This document shows positions 40,474 through 49,999 of a stretch of DNA of 64,000 nucleotides, in pieces. Origin of the DNA: Shewanella fodinae (GTDB lineage: Bacteria; Pseudomonadota; Gammaproteobacteria; Enterobacterales; Shewanellaceae); NCBI RefSeq assembly GCF_014651955.1, contig NZ_BMXW01000002.1, positions 248,760 to 312,759 of the forward strand. The letters run 5' to 3'. Below the pieces are notes generated by a model. The model did no database searches. It was not told the origin of the DNA and worked only from the letters and a program-made list of their open reading frames with translations. The translations under genes and the position numbers were made by a program. How positions within the stretch are numbered: the stretch's first letter is position 1; every line of letters begins with the position of its first letter.

Positions 40474-41487
40474 ATGACCAAAAAAAATATCTATATCGCT
40501 TATACAGGCGGCACCATCGGTATGCAAAAAGCTGAACACGGCTTTGTACCGGTAGCGGGCTTTCTGACGGAATGTCTTAACTCCATGCCAGAGTTCTTCC
40601 GCGAAGAGATGCCTGCGTTTGTTTTGCATGAGTATTCGCCACTGATTGATTCTTCCAACATGTCTCCCGCACATTGGCAGATGATTGCTGACGATATTGA
40701 AGCTAATTACGATAAGTATGATGGCTTTGTGATCCTGCATGGCACCGACACCATGGCTTTTACCGCGTCAGCGCTTTCTTTTATGCTGCAGAATTTGTCG
40801 AAGCCAGTCATCATCACCGGTTCACAAATTCCGTTATCAGAGCTGCGCTCTGACGGCCAGACCAATCTGCTCAATGCGCTGTATATTGCCGCTAATTATC
40901 CGGTGGCCGAAGTTTGCCTGTTTTTTAACAACAAATTGTTCCGTGGTAACCGCACCACCAAGGCCCATGCTGATGGTTTTGATGCCTTTGCCTCGCCCAA
41001 TTTTCCATTATTGCTGGAAGCGGGCATTAAAATCCGTTTACGAGCGGGCGCCATTGCCCACTATACTGGTGAGCCATTGCAGGTGACCCATATTCATCCT
41101 CAGCCCATAGGTATTGTGACGCTATATCCCGGGATCTCGAATGAGATCTTTCGTAATATTCTGCAGCAACCGGTAAAGGCGTTGATTTTGTTAACTTATG
41201 GTGTGGGCAATGCCCCGCAGAACCCTGAGCTGTTACAGACACTGAAACAAGCAAATGATAACGGTATTGTGCTGGTGAATCTGACGCAATGCCGTCAGGG
41301 GCGAGTCAATATGGGCGGTTATGCCACTGGCAATGCGTTGGCGGAAGCAGGCTTTATTAGTGGTTTCGATATGACCACAGAAGCGGCATTAGCAAAACTG
41401 CATTATCTGTTTTCGAAAAATCTTACCGTGGCCGAAATCCGCGACAAGATGCAGCAAAATCTCTGTGGCGAACTGACAAACGATTAA
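40474..41487 (+). CDS. ansA: L-asparaginase I, cytoplasmic type
   Basis: Hydrolyses asparagine to aspartate and ammonia. The 337-residue protein has the first catalytic Thr in IAYTGGTIGMQ and the second in ILHGTDTMAFTASAL, with the Lys of the site in RGNRTTKAHADGFDAF. There is no signal peptide, so the cytoplasmic type I enzyme is meant. The C-terminal allosteric domain is complete. Follows sppA as in E. coli. Confidence 0.95.
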   Translation: MTKKNIYIAYTGGTIGMQKAEHGFVPVAGFLTECLNSMPEFFREEMPAFVLHEYSPLIDSSNMSPAHWQMIADDIEANYDKYDGFVILHGTDTMAFTASALSFMLQNLSKPVIITGSQIPLSELRSDGQTNLLNALYIAANYPVAEVCLFFNNKLFRGNRTTKAHADGFDAFASPNFPLLLEAGIKIRLRAGAIAHYTGEPLQVTHIHPQPIGIVTLYPGISNEIFRNILQQPVKALILLTYGVGNAPQNPELLQTLKQANDNGIVLVNLTQCRQGRVNMGGYATGNALAEAGFISGFDMTTEAALAKLHYLFSKNLTVAEIRDKMQQNLCGELTND

Positions 41488-41500
41488 TAGTTGTCCAGTA

Positions 41501-41523
41501 AAAAGGCCCCTTTGGGGCCTTTG
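41501..41523. terminator. Bidirectional terminator after ansA
   Basis: AAAGGCCCC pairs with GGGGCCTTT around a 3-base loop. It lies between the convergent ansA and DUF1315 genes. Confidence 0.75.
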
Positions 41524-41528
41524 CTACA

Positions 41529-41810
41529 TCAGAGTTCGTCTTCTTTGAATTGGGCAATGTTATCGCCGCGGAAACGTTTTTTCAGTTCAGCTTTCGACAG
41601 CTCGATGACCTTGCCATCGCTGCCAATAGTGAAATGTTCTTGCTGCTGCAGACGGCGCTGCTGAAACAACATCACCACCTGCAAGGTAGAGTCGCGCTGT
41701 TCTTCAGACAAGCTACTACCATCTTCCCACTTACCGGTTTCGGCGGCATTTTTTAGCCGTTCATAGACTGCAAGCGGCATCTCATCAATGACTTTCAACA
41801 GATCTGTCAT
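41529..41810 (-). CDS. yeaC: DUF1315 (YeaC-family) protein
   Basis: A 93-residue protein of the YeaC family: MTDLLKVIDEMPLAVYERL at the N-terminus, the GKWEDGSSLSEEQRDSTLQ motif, and a basic C-terminal region with LSKAELKKRF. Predicted mostly helical and cytoplasmic; function unknown. Its ATG overlaps the stop of the upstream zinc-ribbon gene (ATGA), so the two are translated together. Confidence 0.88.
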   Translation of the reverse strand: MTDLLKVIDEMPLAVYERLKNAAETGKWEDGSSLSEEQRDSTLQVVMLFQQRRLQQQEHFTIGSDGKVIELSKAELKKRFRGDNIAQFKEDEL

Positions 41811-42127
41811 AGCTGTTTCCGTTTATTCAGAACAATACGTACTCGGGTAATCAGATACCCCACAAAACCGAAAGCAAACAAAACCCCACCAACAATCGCG
41901 CGGGGACCGCTAGCAACTTCTCCGCCCCAGAACCAGACGACAACGCCGGCAATGAAAATCGTCATGGCGATGAAGCTGTGAGTCATCAATCGGGTAGACT
42001 TTTCTATCTGCCTAATCCGTTTGGCCGAGGAGGTATCGCTATCGAGCGCTGTCTGACAATGAGGACAGACTTTCGCTTTATCAGAGAGGCGTTTATCACA
42101 TATGGGACACGTTGTCAGAGCCATCAC
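41807..42127 (-). CDS. Zinc-ribbon membrane protein
   Basis: A 106-residue protein with an N-terminal zinc ribbon of two Cys pairs (TTCPICDKRL and VCPHCQTALD) followed by two membrane segments (SFIAMTIFIAGVVVWFWGG and AIVGGVLFAFGFVGYLITR). A basic C-terminal tail ends it. I do not recognise a named family. It forms an operon with the DUF1315 gene downstream and starts 6 bases after the M14 carboxypeptidase stop, so all three may be co-transcribed. Confidence 0.75.
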   Translation of the reverse strand: MMALTTCPICDKRLSDKAKVCPHCQTALDSDTSSAKRIRQIEKSTRLMTHSFIAMTIFIAGVVVWFWGGEVASGPRAIVGGVLFAFGFVGYLITRVRIVLNKRKQL

Positions 42128-42133
42128 GATTCC

Positions 42134-43261
42134 TCAACGCAATTGATCAACAACAGCCAACATCGCAGTTAACGATGCTTCGCCAAGGTGAATACAACGT
42201 TCTGGTGACCAACCCACCATAGGATCGGCTAGGTTGTCGTTGTCTTTAAATGGCATTTCTAAGGTGTTGGATAAGCAATTAAAGGTCTGCGCCACCCAAT
42301 TAGAGCCAATGGTCAGGTTGGCTTTGCCTGGTTCGTCTTTACCGTAACCAAACTCAGTCTGAAAATCGGGGCTGACCAACTGCAGGGCTTTCTCAAAGGA
42401 GCTTTGCAGTGATTGCAATTTACTGTTCCAGCCTGGTATGCCTTCACAACCTGCCAGGAACACATAAGGCAGCCCTTCATCGCCATGTATGTCATAGAAC
42501 AGATCCACACCGGTCTGCTGCATTTTATTGACGACATAATAGACTTCAGGACTGTTTTCCAGAGAGGGCGTTTGCCACTCACGATTGAGGTTGACACCTT
42601 TGGCATTGGTACGCAGATGCCCCCGGACACTGCCGTCAGGGTTCATATTAGGCACCACATAAAAATTCGCTTTATCCAGCAATTGCTTTGCAACCGGATC
42701 GTCGGGGTCTAGCAATTTGTACAGCAGCCCTTCTACTAGCCACTCAGCCATGGTTTCACCAGGATGTTGACGTGCGGTGATCCAAATCGTGCGTTTTTCA
42801 TCGCTATCATCACCTATTTTTATCAGCGTCATATCACGGCCATCGAGCGTCAGCCCCAGATGTTCCTGTGACACTTTTGGGTGTACCTGCACCGCACTTA
42901 GCAAATCCAGATGTCGCTCGTAACTGTATGGTGCAAAATAAGCGATCTGAATAGCATCGGCGTCCAGTTCCACAGCAATACTCAGCGTGCCGTCTTGGTA
43001 CTGTGTCGGTAATCTAAACCAATGCTGCCGATCATAACTGGCCACCGCCTGATAGTTTTGCCAACCCTTGGGATAAGAAGAACTGCCAGCATTTACAATG
43101 TTGAGCGTGTAACTACTCCCCACTTCACCTTCGAAGCGGAAATTAAACCATTGGTAGAATTCGCCGCCTTCATCCTGACGTATTGCCAGTTGGATATTAT
43201 CTTTGTGTTCCAGGCTTAACACCTGAATATTGCCGCCATCAAAATTGGCACTGATCCGCAT
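42134..43261 (-). CDS. M14-family zinc carboxypeptidase (cytosolic type)
   Basis: Zinc carboxypeptidase of 375 residues without signal peptide. The His-x2-Glu zinc motif is RQHPGETMAEW; the substrate Asn-Arg pair is in GVNLNREWQTP; the third zinc His is in FYDIHGDEGLPYVF; and the catalytic Glu is in SNTLEMPFKDND. An N-terminal beta-sandwich domain (residues 1-125) precedes the catalytic domain, as in cytosolic CCP-like bacterial enzymes. Substrate unknown. The ATG at 43261 (MRISANFDGG) is preferred to the one at 43294 because it fits the family start. Confidence 0.88.
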   Translation of the reverse strand: MRISANFDGGNIQVLSLEHKDNIQLAIRQDEGGEFYQWFNFRFEGEVGSSYTLNIVNAGSSSYPKGWQNYQAVASYDRQHWFRLPTQYQDGTLSIAVELDADAIQIAYFAPYSYERHLDLLSAVQVHPKVSQEHLGLTLDGRDMTLIKIGDDSDEKRTIWITARQHPGETMAEWLVEGLLYKLLDPDDPVAKQLLDKANFYVVPNMNPDGSVRGHLRTNAKGVNLNREWQTPSLENSPEVYYVVNKMQQTGVDLFYDIHGDEGLPYVFLAGCEGIPGWNSKLQSLQSSFEKALQLVSPDFQTEFGYGKDEPGKANLTIGSNWVAQTFNCLSNTLEMPFKDNDNLADPMVGWSPERCIHLGEASLTAMLAVVDQLR

Positions 43262-43376
43262 AAAAATTCCTTGATTGTCAACCGGCAAAAACAAGTAACC
43301 GGTAAGCCAAAAACCGCCCTAGGATAAACCAAATCGGTATTAGATTAAATGCATAGCAACTGAGGTATAAGGCAAT

Positions 43377-43402
43377 AAAAAAGGCAGTGAATACTGCCTT
43401 TC
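43377..43402 (-). terminator. Intrinsic terminator of the DUF885 lipoprotein gene
   Basis: On the minus strand AAAGGCAGT pairs with ACTGCCTTT around ATTC, with a T-run after it. Confidence 0.85.
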
Positions 43403-43419
43403 CCTGTTATAAATCACCG

Positions 43420-45210
43420 TTACTTTTGCTGTAACATCAACTGCCGGATATATTTTACCGGTGCGCTGCCATAGCTGAGGAACTGTTCATTAAACTGTTC
43501 CAAGTTGAATTGCTTACCTTCCTTCGCTTTGATTTCATCACGCAAATCATAGATAGCGCGGAAGCCAGCATAATAACTGGTTAGCTGAACCTGGCTCAAT
43601 GTCGCCCTGCGCCACTTACCTTCGGCCTCGGCCTGCTGCTGGAACGCCTCCTGCGTCATTAACGTCATGGCTTGTTCTTTGGTCATTCCCTTAACCTGAA
43701 TACTGTAATCCAGAATGGTGTTGCAGATCACTCGCAAATTCCATTTGTAGTACATCAACCACAATTCGGGTTCAAAGTTGCCGTAGCCCTCTTCCAGCAT
43801 CATACGTTCGGCATATACCGCCCAGCCTTCAATCATGGCACCGTTACCGAACAAACTTTTGATCAAACTTGGAGACTTATTGGCGTACACCAACTGTGCA
43901 TAATGGCCGGGAATTGCCTCGTGGATGTTGAGGATCTGCAGCACCCAGTGGTTGTATTCTCGTAAATAACTTTCTGCAGCCGCCTCAGACATGCCATCAA
44001 GAGGTGTCACGTTGTAATAGGTATTACCACCTTTATCATAAGGCCCTGGTGCACTAACTGACGCGCCCGCGACGCCACCAAAATAAGCAGGTGTTTCACG
44101 TACCACCAATGGCTTATCTTTATCCAGCGTCACCAGATGGTGGTCATTCACAAATTGGATTAATTGTGGCAACTGCTTCCTGACTTCATCGACGAAATTC
44201 TCGCGTTTGACGTGGTTAACAGATAACTTGTCGATAAGCTGGCGGATGGCTAGTTTTTCATCTGCAGGTTTGGCTGATGTGAAATATTTTGACCATAACT
44301 TATCGGTGAGCTTTGCCATCTCCCGTTGCACTTTTTCCTTATCGGATAAGGCTTTTTCGTACAGCTCTTTAGCAGTCATACCCGACTGAATATCATAGGC
44401 AAACTTTTGCTCATAAAGTTTTTCACCAATACGAAAGCTTCTAGCCCCCTGTTGTTGCAATTGGCCTTCAAGGTTTTGTAAAAAACTGATGTAATCATTG
44501 ATTGCCGTTTTGGCAGCGCTCAACCGCTGATTGAATAACTGCTTTTCCGCGTCTGAAAGTGACGAATCAGCCACCGTCTTTTGCAAGTCATCTGACAAAA
44601 CCGAAAAAGCGCCCTGATTCTGCAAGATGGCAAGTTGTGTGTGTTCCAGCGTTGGATGGCTGATATTGGCCTTGGCGGCCTGATAATAAGCTGGCACATT
44701 TTCTAGCCGAGCTAATACGGAACGCAGGCGTTCATCCTGTGGCGCATAATTTTCATTGATGATCTGCGCAAACCCGCCTGCGACATTGTAGTTGGATGGA
44801 TCCCACTGCCAAGATTTGAAATCGTTGATTTCCCATTTGCTACTGGCCAGCTGATTTTCAATCAAGCGATAATCAATCAGGTTCGCTGGCGTTAATGCGT
44901 CGGTATCAAATGCTGTTAACAATCCCTGGTATTTGGCGATAAACGCCAGAATCGCAGTGCGACTGGCGGCATCTGGGATCTCCAATGTGGCGTCATATTT
45001 GTGATAACCACTGTAAAGTGCATACGTCGGTGCTTGTTTCCAGAATTCATCGATAAATTGCTGACTGAAACGCTGGAACTGCTGATTTTGTTCGGTTTTT
45101 ATGGCCGTGATTAGCTGATTTCCTTTGGCTTCGGGACTCGGCTGCGACTGACAGGCGTTTAGGCCACCTAACGCCAACGCAATGGTCAATGGCAATAGCA
45201 GTTTTTTCAT
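43420..45210 (-). CDS. DUF885-family lipoprotein, putative metallopeptidase-like
   Basis: A 596-residue lipoprotein. The signal peptide MKKLLLPLTIALALGGLNAC ends in a lipobox whose Cys would be lipidated; the next residue is Gln, so outer-membrane sorting is likely. The C-terminal half has the DUF885 motif NIHEAIPGHYAQL (a His-Glu with a following Gly-His) and GWAVYAERMMLEEGY, which look like a metal site. The family is often called putative peptidase, but activity is not well established. I chose the ATG at 45210, 9 bases after GGAAGGA; 45219 is also possible. Confidence 0.88.
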   Translation of the reverse strand: MKKLLLPLTIALALGGLNACQSQPSPEAKGNQLITAIKTEQNQQFQRFSQQFIDEFWKQAPTYALYSGYHKYDATLEIPDAASRTAILAFIAKYQGLLTAFDTDALTPANLIDYRLIENQLASSKWEINDFKSWQWDPSNYNVAGGFAQIINENYAPQDERLRSVLARLENVPAYYQAAKANISHPTLEHTQLAILQNQGAFSVLSDDLQKTVADSSLSDAEKQLFNQRLSAAKTAINDYISFLQNLEGQLQQQGARSFRIGEKLYEQKFAYDIQSGMTAKELYEKALSDKEKVQREMAKLTDKLWSKYFTSAKPADEKLAIRQLIDKLSVNHVKRENFVDEVRKQLPQLIQFVNDHHLVTLDKDKPLVVRETPAYFGGVAGASVSAPGPYDKGGNTYYNVTPLDGMSEAAAESYLREYNHWVLQILNIHEAIPGHYAQLVYANKSPSLIKSLFGNGAMIEGWAVYAERMMLEEGYGNFEPELWLMYYKWNLRVICNTILDYSIQVKGMTKEQAMTLMTQEAFQQQAEAEGKWRRATLSQVQLTSYYAGFRAIYDLRDEIKAKEGKQFNLEQFNEQFLSYGSAPVKYIRQLMLQQK

Positions 45211-45320
45211 TATTATCATTCCTTCCTTGCGGTTTGTTGCGTCCGAGTTAACCACGAGATGTGGCTGATTGCAGCTCAAAATCGCCACATATCACAGTTT
45301 GTTACAGTTTAGCGTTCAAC

Positions 45321-45788
45321 CTATTTGGCAAGCGGGGAGTAAACCGTGGACTTGTCTATGCACCAAGCACTTTTACCGTCGCTAGATTTTTCTTGCGGAA
45401 ATCCGGTCATCAGCTTGTTATCAGCTGTATGTTGTAGCACTAAAGGCTTAGGTTGCGTTTTATCATCCCAATACAGCGTGAGCATAATGGCCTCTGCCCC
45501 ATCACACGTCTGCAGATGGGCATCTGCGACCTCAGCGTAAGCACTGCCGTGATATTCGCTGATGCTAGGCGCCTGACACTGAGTATTGTCATATAACTTG
45601 GCATTACTACGGTAAGTATCTTTACCAAATTCCATGATAAATTCCTTGCTCTTACTGCCGTCCACAATACAGCCACTGCTCCAACTACCGGCTAATGGTA
45701 GTTGTTTTGCCTGCTGATGCTGCCAGCCAAACAATCCCAGAATTACTAGGCCGATCACGACGAGGGCGATAACAATGGTTTTTGACAT
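45321..45788 (-). CDS. Hypothetical membrane-anchored protein
   Basis: A 155-residue protein I do not recognise. An N-terminal uncleaved membrane segment (TIVIALVVIGLVILGLFGW) is followed by a predicted periplasmic domain of about 125 residues with four Cys (SSGCIVDG, NTQCQAP, LQTCDGAE, AWCIDKS), enough for two disulfides. No enzymatic motif is seen. It points the same way as the DUF885 gene, which begins 110 bases downstream, so joint transcription is possible. Confidence 0.7.
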   Translation of the reverse strand: MSKTIVIALVVIGLVILGLFGWQHQQAKQLPLAGSWSSGCIVDGSKSKEFIMEFGKDTYRSNAKLYDNTQCQAPSISEYHGSAYAEVADAHLQTCDGAEAIMLTLYWDDKTQPKPLVLQHTADNKLMTGFPQEKSSDGKSAWCIDKSTVYSPLAK

Positions 45789-45918
45789 CTATATGCTCCA
45801 GAAAACACTGTAAAAATAAGGCGCTGTGACAATACCACAGATTGATTTAGACTGAGCACTTTAGCGTGAATTATCTTTTGTCTATAGATCAGCAAGATAA
45901 CTATTAACCGGAATTGTT

Positions 45919-47370
45919 ATGGCAGATATCGATTTTTCCAAACGTATCACTTTGGCCCGTCCTTATAATAGCCAGCATAATAGCAATGGCGATCGCGCGA
46001 CGTTGCAACGCGCCTATGAAAGTGACCGTGGACGCATCATCAATTCAGCCGCTATCCGCCGTTTACAGCAGAAAACACAAGTGTTTCCGCTAGAACGCAA
46101 CGCCGCCGTTCGCAGCCGATTAACCCATTCACTCGAGGTACAGCAAACTGGGCGGTTTATTGTACAAAAAATATTTGATTCCCTAGACCAACAAGGCGTG
46201 GCGTTAACCGATATTGGACTGGATGGTATGGCAAGGCCATTGGAAACCTTGGTCGAGATGGCGTGTCTGATGCACGATGTGGGCAATCCCCCTTTCGGAC
46301 ATTTCGGTGAAGCGGCCATTAGCCATTGGTTTAGCCAGCACTTGGCTGATATCGCGCCAATTGACTTCCAATTACAGCAAGAGCTCTGTCTGGATATCTG
46401 CCACTTTGAAGGTAACGCCCAAGGGCTACGATTGATGCACACGCTGCTGGGACTTAATCTGACCTACAGTCAATTGGCCGGGGTCCTGAAGTACACTCGT
46501 TGCGGCACATTACCTAAATCTGCGCGTCCCGAGGATAAATCCTATTTAATGAAAAAGGTTGGTTACTATGCCAGCGAGACTGGCGTAGTCAGCGATGTGT
46601 GCCAAGCACTGGGAATGACGTTAGGTAACCGCCATCCCGTAAGCTATATCATGGAGGCCGCTGATGATATTTCTTATTGTTTAGCAGATATTGAAGATGC
46701 TGTGGAAAAAGATGTCATTTCCCTCTCACTGCTACAACAGCTGCTAATTACCGAGTATCAGCAGCAATGTCAGCAAATGTCTCTGCCCAACCAACGTCTG
46801 TTGTTCATGGAACATGCTATCCAGTATGCCGCAGACGCCGCCGCCAAAAGCGCCATCAATCCCCAGAGTCAGTTCTTCACCTTTTTACGGGTCAAGTTAA
46901 TTCATCCGCTGGTAGAACATGCTGCGCAACGCTTTATCGATAATCTTGAAGCGGTATTTCGTGGTGATTTCAACCAACCACTGTTAGAAGACAAAGGCTA
47001 TCAGCATGCAATTACTGAAACGCTGAAGCAGGTCGCTATACGTAACGTATTCAGTCATAAAGAAGTGGAACAGATGGAGCTTAGAGGCTATCGCATAGTG
47101 ACAACGCTGCTGGACTGCTATCGTCCTTTACTGTGTTTACAGGAAGCACAATTTACGGAAATGCTAGAAGGCAATGGACAGCAATACCTTATTGAACACA
47201 GGCTGTTGAAACGATTGCCGCTCAAGCATTTGGCTACATACAAACGCGCTGTTGGTGAACGGCAATTACCCGAGTTTTACCATCGCTGCCGACTGATACA
47301 GGACTATATCAGCGGCATGACAGACGAATTTGCTTTAGATGAATATCGGCTATTGATGGCGTTGGCGTGA
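45919..47370 (+). CDS. dgt: Deoxyguanosinetriphosphate triphosphohydrolase, E. coli Dgt-like
   Basis: dGTPase of 483 residues, close in length to E. coli Dgt (505). The HD metal site is [28 protein letters not shown] and ADDISYCLADIEDAV. The N-terminal segment RGRIINSAAIRRLQQKTQV is the family dNTP-site motif. It differs strongly from the 443-residue paralogue at 15,639. The 5' region from 45,789 to 45,918 is AT-rich and holds the promoter; the ribosome site is weak. Convergent with the next small gene. Confidence 0.92.
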   Translation: MADIDFSKRITLARPYNSQHNSNGDRATLQRAYESDRGRIINSAAIRRLQQKTQVFPLERNAAVRSRLTHSLEVQQTGRFIVQKIFDSLDQQGVALTDIGLDGMARPLETLVEMACLMHDVGNPPFGHFGEAAISHWFSQHLADIAPIDFQLQQELCLDICHFEGNAQGLRLMHTLLGLNLTYSQLAGVLKYTRCGTLPKSARPEDKSYLMKKVGYYASETGVVSDVCQALGMTLGNRHPVSYIMEAADDISYCLADIEDAVEKDVISLSLLQQLLITEYQQQCQQMSLPNQRLLFMEHAIQYAADAAAKSAINPQSQFFTFLRVKLIHPLVEHAAQRFIDNLEAVFRGDFNQPLLEDKGYQHAITETLKQVAIRNVFSHKEVEQMELRGYRIVTTLLDCYRPLLCLQEAQFTEMLEGNGQQYLIEHRLLKRLPLKHLATYKRAVGERQLPEFYHRCRLIQDYISGMTDEFALDEYRLLMALA

Positions 47371-47379
47371 CACCAAGTA

Positions 47380-47649
47380 TCAGCTGCGGCGAATGCGCAC
47401 AACTCGCATGGTTTCCACTTCAAAACCGGCCACTAAGGTGGTTTGTGGATAGTAATCCAGCGTAACTTGCGCCCCTTTCAGACTACGATATTTTTTGGGA
47501 CGTCGAAAACGAAATGGTGTTTCATAGTTTTTAAGCATCAACGTGTGTTGTACCCATTCCCCTTGATCCCGTTGAGTATGTGACAGCACAGTGCAGTGTT
47601 CAGTATGGATCAATGCAGGGTGTTCTTGGGATAAGTCAGAAATACTCAT
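47380..47649 (-). CDS. Conserved hypothetical protein
   Basis: An 89-residue protein that I do not recognise. It has no signal peptide or membrane segment. The C-terminal half is basic and beta-rich (PFRFRRPKKYRSLKGAQV, then TTLVAGFEVETMRVVRIRR), which might suit RNA or DNA contact, but no motif is diagnostic. Codon use and base composition are like the neighbouring core genes. Convergent with dgt, stops 9 bases apart. Confidence 0.6.
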   Translation of the reverse strand: MSISDLSQEHPALIHTEHCTVLSHTQRDQGEWVQHTLMLKNYETPFRFRRPKKYRSLKGAQVTLDYYPQTTLVAGFEVETMRVVRIRRS

Positions 47650-48277
47650 TTTTTACTTTACCTCCCGAATCTGTTTTCTGACATCTATGCAGGTCCTGAT
47701 GGGCCTGACACTCTTGCCAAATTGGCATCCGCGAGCCCAATTCCAGCAGTACACAACAACCCTTACGCTAAAAACACAGGGGATCAAAATATTGCAACCG
47801 GGAAGGCTCTAACGATATGACCGTCACCACTATTATCTTTGTAACGACCAAATCAGACTGGTTATTGTAGCAAATTTAACCAACAATGGGGGTTTAACAT
47901 CCAAATTTATTAGTAATTAAGTTTATCCTTATAATTGGTTTATATTTTTCAGGATGTTAAAAACTATTGGTTCACTATATTTGATACAAGTTTGTTGTTG
48001 CTCAGTTACCAACTGCAGAAAAACTATAGTTTATTTAATTCAAGCAGATAATCGACGCCGGAGATAAGGTGTACCTTGCCAGTTTAAAGCAGAATTTAAT
48101 TAACCCGTTAAGTGAAGTAATGTCCGGCACTAGTCAACCCACACTCATCCCACAATTAATGAAGTAATGAGCCTATCGGCTACACATGTCAATTACACTC
48201 ATCACTTGACACTGTTGCTGGAACTGCCCATCTCAGCAGCATTGATGAGCACTGTTGCGCTGCTCAACTGATTAAGG
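47650..48277. other. 628-base region without a convincing gene
   Basis: AT-rich in the middle. It holds a 13-base palindrome TGCCAAATTGGCA (47715-47727) and a 10-base inverted repeat TTTAACATCC / GGATGTTAAA (47893-47902 and 47952-47961) with a 49-base spacer. No recognised coding remnant, RNA gene or terminator with a T-run. Contains the promoter of the 89-residue gene (minus strand). Confidence 0.5.
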
Positions 48278-48967
48278 CTACCAAGCAAGTTGCCGACCTT
48301 GGTAATCAAAAAATTTACCGCTGTCTTGAGGGGTTAAACGATCTAACAGAGCCTTGATACCCTGGGCTGAAGTAGCTGCATCTATCAAACCGTGTGGACC
48401 ACCCATATCGGTACGCACCCAGCCTGGATGGATTACGACGGCTGTTATCGCATCGGGGGACAGATCCAGTGCCAAACTTTTATTCACAGCATTCAGTGCC
48501 GCCTTGGAAGATCGATAAAGATAACTGCCACCGCTATGATTTTCCTCAATACTGCCCATCTTTGAGCTGATGCAGGCTACGGTTCCCTTCGCCCCCCGTA
48601 ACTGTGGTAAAAAAGCCTCGGTCACTTTTAGCGGTGCAATGGTATTAATCTCTAGCACCTTGCGCCATTCTTCCACCGGAATATCTCCAAGCAACACGGC
48701 GTTAGGGCCGTAATAACCCGCATTATTGATTAATAAATCAATAGGACGGTCATCGAGTTCCCGCGCCAGCGCTGCCAGTCCATCGTAATCTGTGACATCC
48801 AGTTGATAAACCTCAAGCCCTGGATTGTCACTGATCAAATAGAGCAAGTCATCGGCTTGGGAAGGATCGCGGCAACAGGCAACCACATCCCAGCCAGATG
48901 CCAGATATAATTCGGTTAAGGCTAAACCAATGCCGCGATTAGCACCGGTGATCAACAGTTGTGGCAT
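48278..48967 (-). CDS. Short-chain dehydrogenase/reductase (SDR)
   Basis: NAD(P)-dependent oxidoreductase of 229 residues. The cofactor motif is ITGANRGIGLALTELYL, the structural NNAGYYGPNA motif follows, and the catalytic Ser and Tyr-x3-Lys lie in CISSKMGSIEENHSG and YRSSKAALNAV. It resembles the C-factor-like/YciK-like classical SDRs. Substrate unknown. The Cys-Cys-Arg after the second beta strand (VACCRDPSQ) suggests NADP preference. Confidence 0.88.
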   Translation of the reverse strand: MPQLLITGANRGIGLALTELYLASGWDVVACCRDPSQADDLLYLISDNPGLEVYQLDVTDYDGLAALARELDDRPIDLLINNAGYYGPNAVLLGDIPVEEWRKVLEINTIAPLKVTEAFLPQLRGAKGTVACISSKMGSIEENHSGGSYLYRSSKAALNAVNKSLALDLSPDAITAVVIHPGWVRTDMGGPHGLIDAATSAQGIKALLDRLTPQDSGKFFDYQGRQLAW

Positions 48968-49120
48968 GTATTCTCCCGCGCAGCGAAGCCAGATTGCTAT
49001 CGCTGATATTTCCTTTTTTAAGCATGTCTAACACATTGTGTGATAGCAGCGACATCTCGGTCAACCGTTGATGTCTGGGTATTGCGGCAATAATTTGCAG
49101 CTTCGTGAAGTGCTTAGCAT

Positions 49121-49903
49121 TCACCTAGCCACTGCTTGTCCAAGCATCCTGAAATACTCTCGGATAGCGCCAAAAATCTGTGTTAAATGTCCATTCTCAG
49201 GATATGCACCGCTGGCTGATGCTTCGACCGAACGAGTACCAGAAACTAAATATTGATTACGCACCTCAGCACAGTGCTCAATCGCACTTTCAAAGGCGCG
49301 CGCCATTAACTCTGTTGGACGGGAAAAATAATAAGTGCCACGTGCTTGATCCAGCTTGATGGCGCGTGAAACATAGTGGCTGGCATCCGAGCCATCACGG
49401 TTCAATAACACCTGTTGAAATAGCTGTGCTAACGCCTGATTCAGAGGATGTGATTTTAACTTTATATCTTGCAGCCAGAGTTCACTGGCAAAACTGATAG
49501 GCGAAATGTCACTGTCATCAGCAAACGCAGCCAATGCTAAATGATGATCCAGTGCATGCCAGAATTCATGTGCCAAAGCGCCGGCCCCCGCATTTTTCGC
49601 CAGCGCGAGAGTACGATTAGCCGGAGCATAATGCGCCTGCACACCTTTACGCCCACCAATGCCAAAATCCAGATTAAGTGATTGTCGCAAGCCTAGTGTT
49701 GCCGGAGGGATATTGAGAATAAACGCTAAATCCGCTAACGAATCAAACACCAAATTTGCCGCAATCGCAGACTCTTCATCAGACACCCAGCGCCCGACTC
49801 TAACAGCGGCGAAGCCAAAAGTATCGCGGACATCGAGAAACGTCTTTGGCTCTCCCAAACGGTAATCTGGGCCCTGACGAACGTAACGACTATGGACTAA
49901 CAA
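49121..49903 (-). CDS. Solo LPD1-like / CLCA_X-family putative metallopeptidase
   Basis: A 260-residue protein without signal peptide. A zincin motif, AHEFWHALDHH, places His112, Glu113 and His116; a late Glu in RPTELMARAFESAIEH is a likely third ligand. The block FGFAAVRVGRWVSDEE, then LADLAFILNIPP, then LDFGIGGRKGVQAHYAP before the zinc motif matches the LPD1 domain known from very large polyvalent proteins of phages and conjugative elements. Here the domain is nearly the whole protein. Substrate and role are unknown. Family naming (CLCA_X) is from memory and less certain than the motif. Confidence 0.7.
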   Translation of the reverse strand: MLVHSRYVRQGPDYRLGEPKTFLDVRDTFGFAAVRVGRWVSDEESAIAANLVFDSLADLAFILNIPPATLGLRQSLNLDFGIGGRKGVQAHYAPANRTLALAKNAGAGALAHEFWHALDHHLALAAFADDSDISPISFASELWLQDIKLKSHPLNQALAQLFQQVLLNRDGSDASHYVSRAIKLDQARGTYYFSRPTELMARAFESAIEHCAEVRNQYLVSGTRSVEASASGAYPENGHLTQIFGAIREYFRMLGQAVAR

Positions 49904-49999
49904 ATGGCAATCGGCCTCAGAGAAACTAATGGCTGTATGATGGCATAGTTACCTAACTTGAGAAAAGGCAGTCGTCACCTGCCGTCCCCAAATCAAAGT

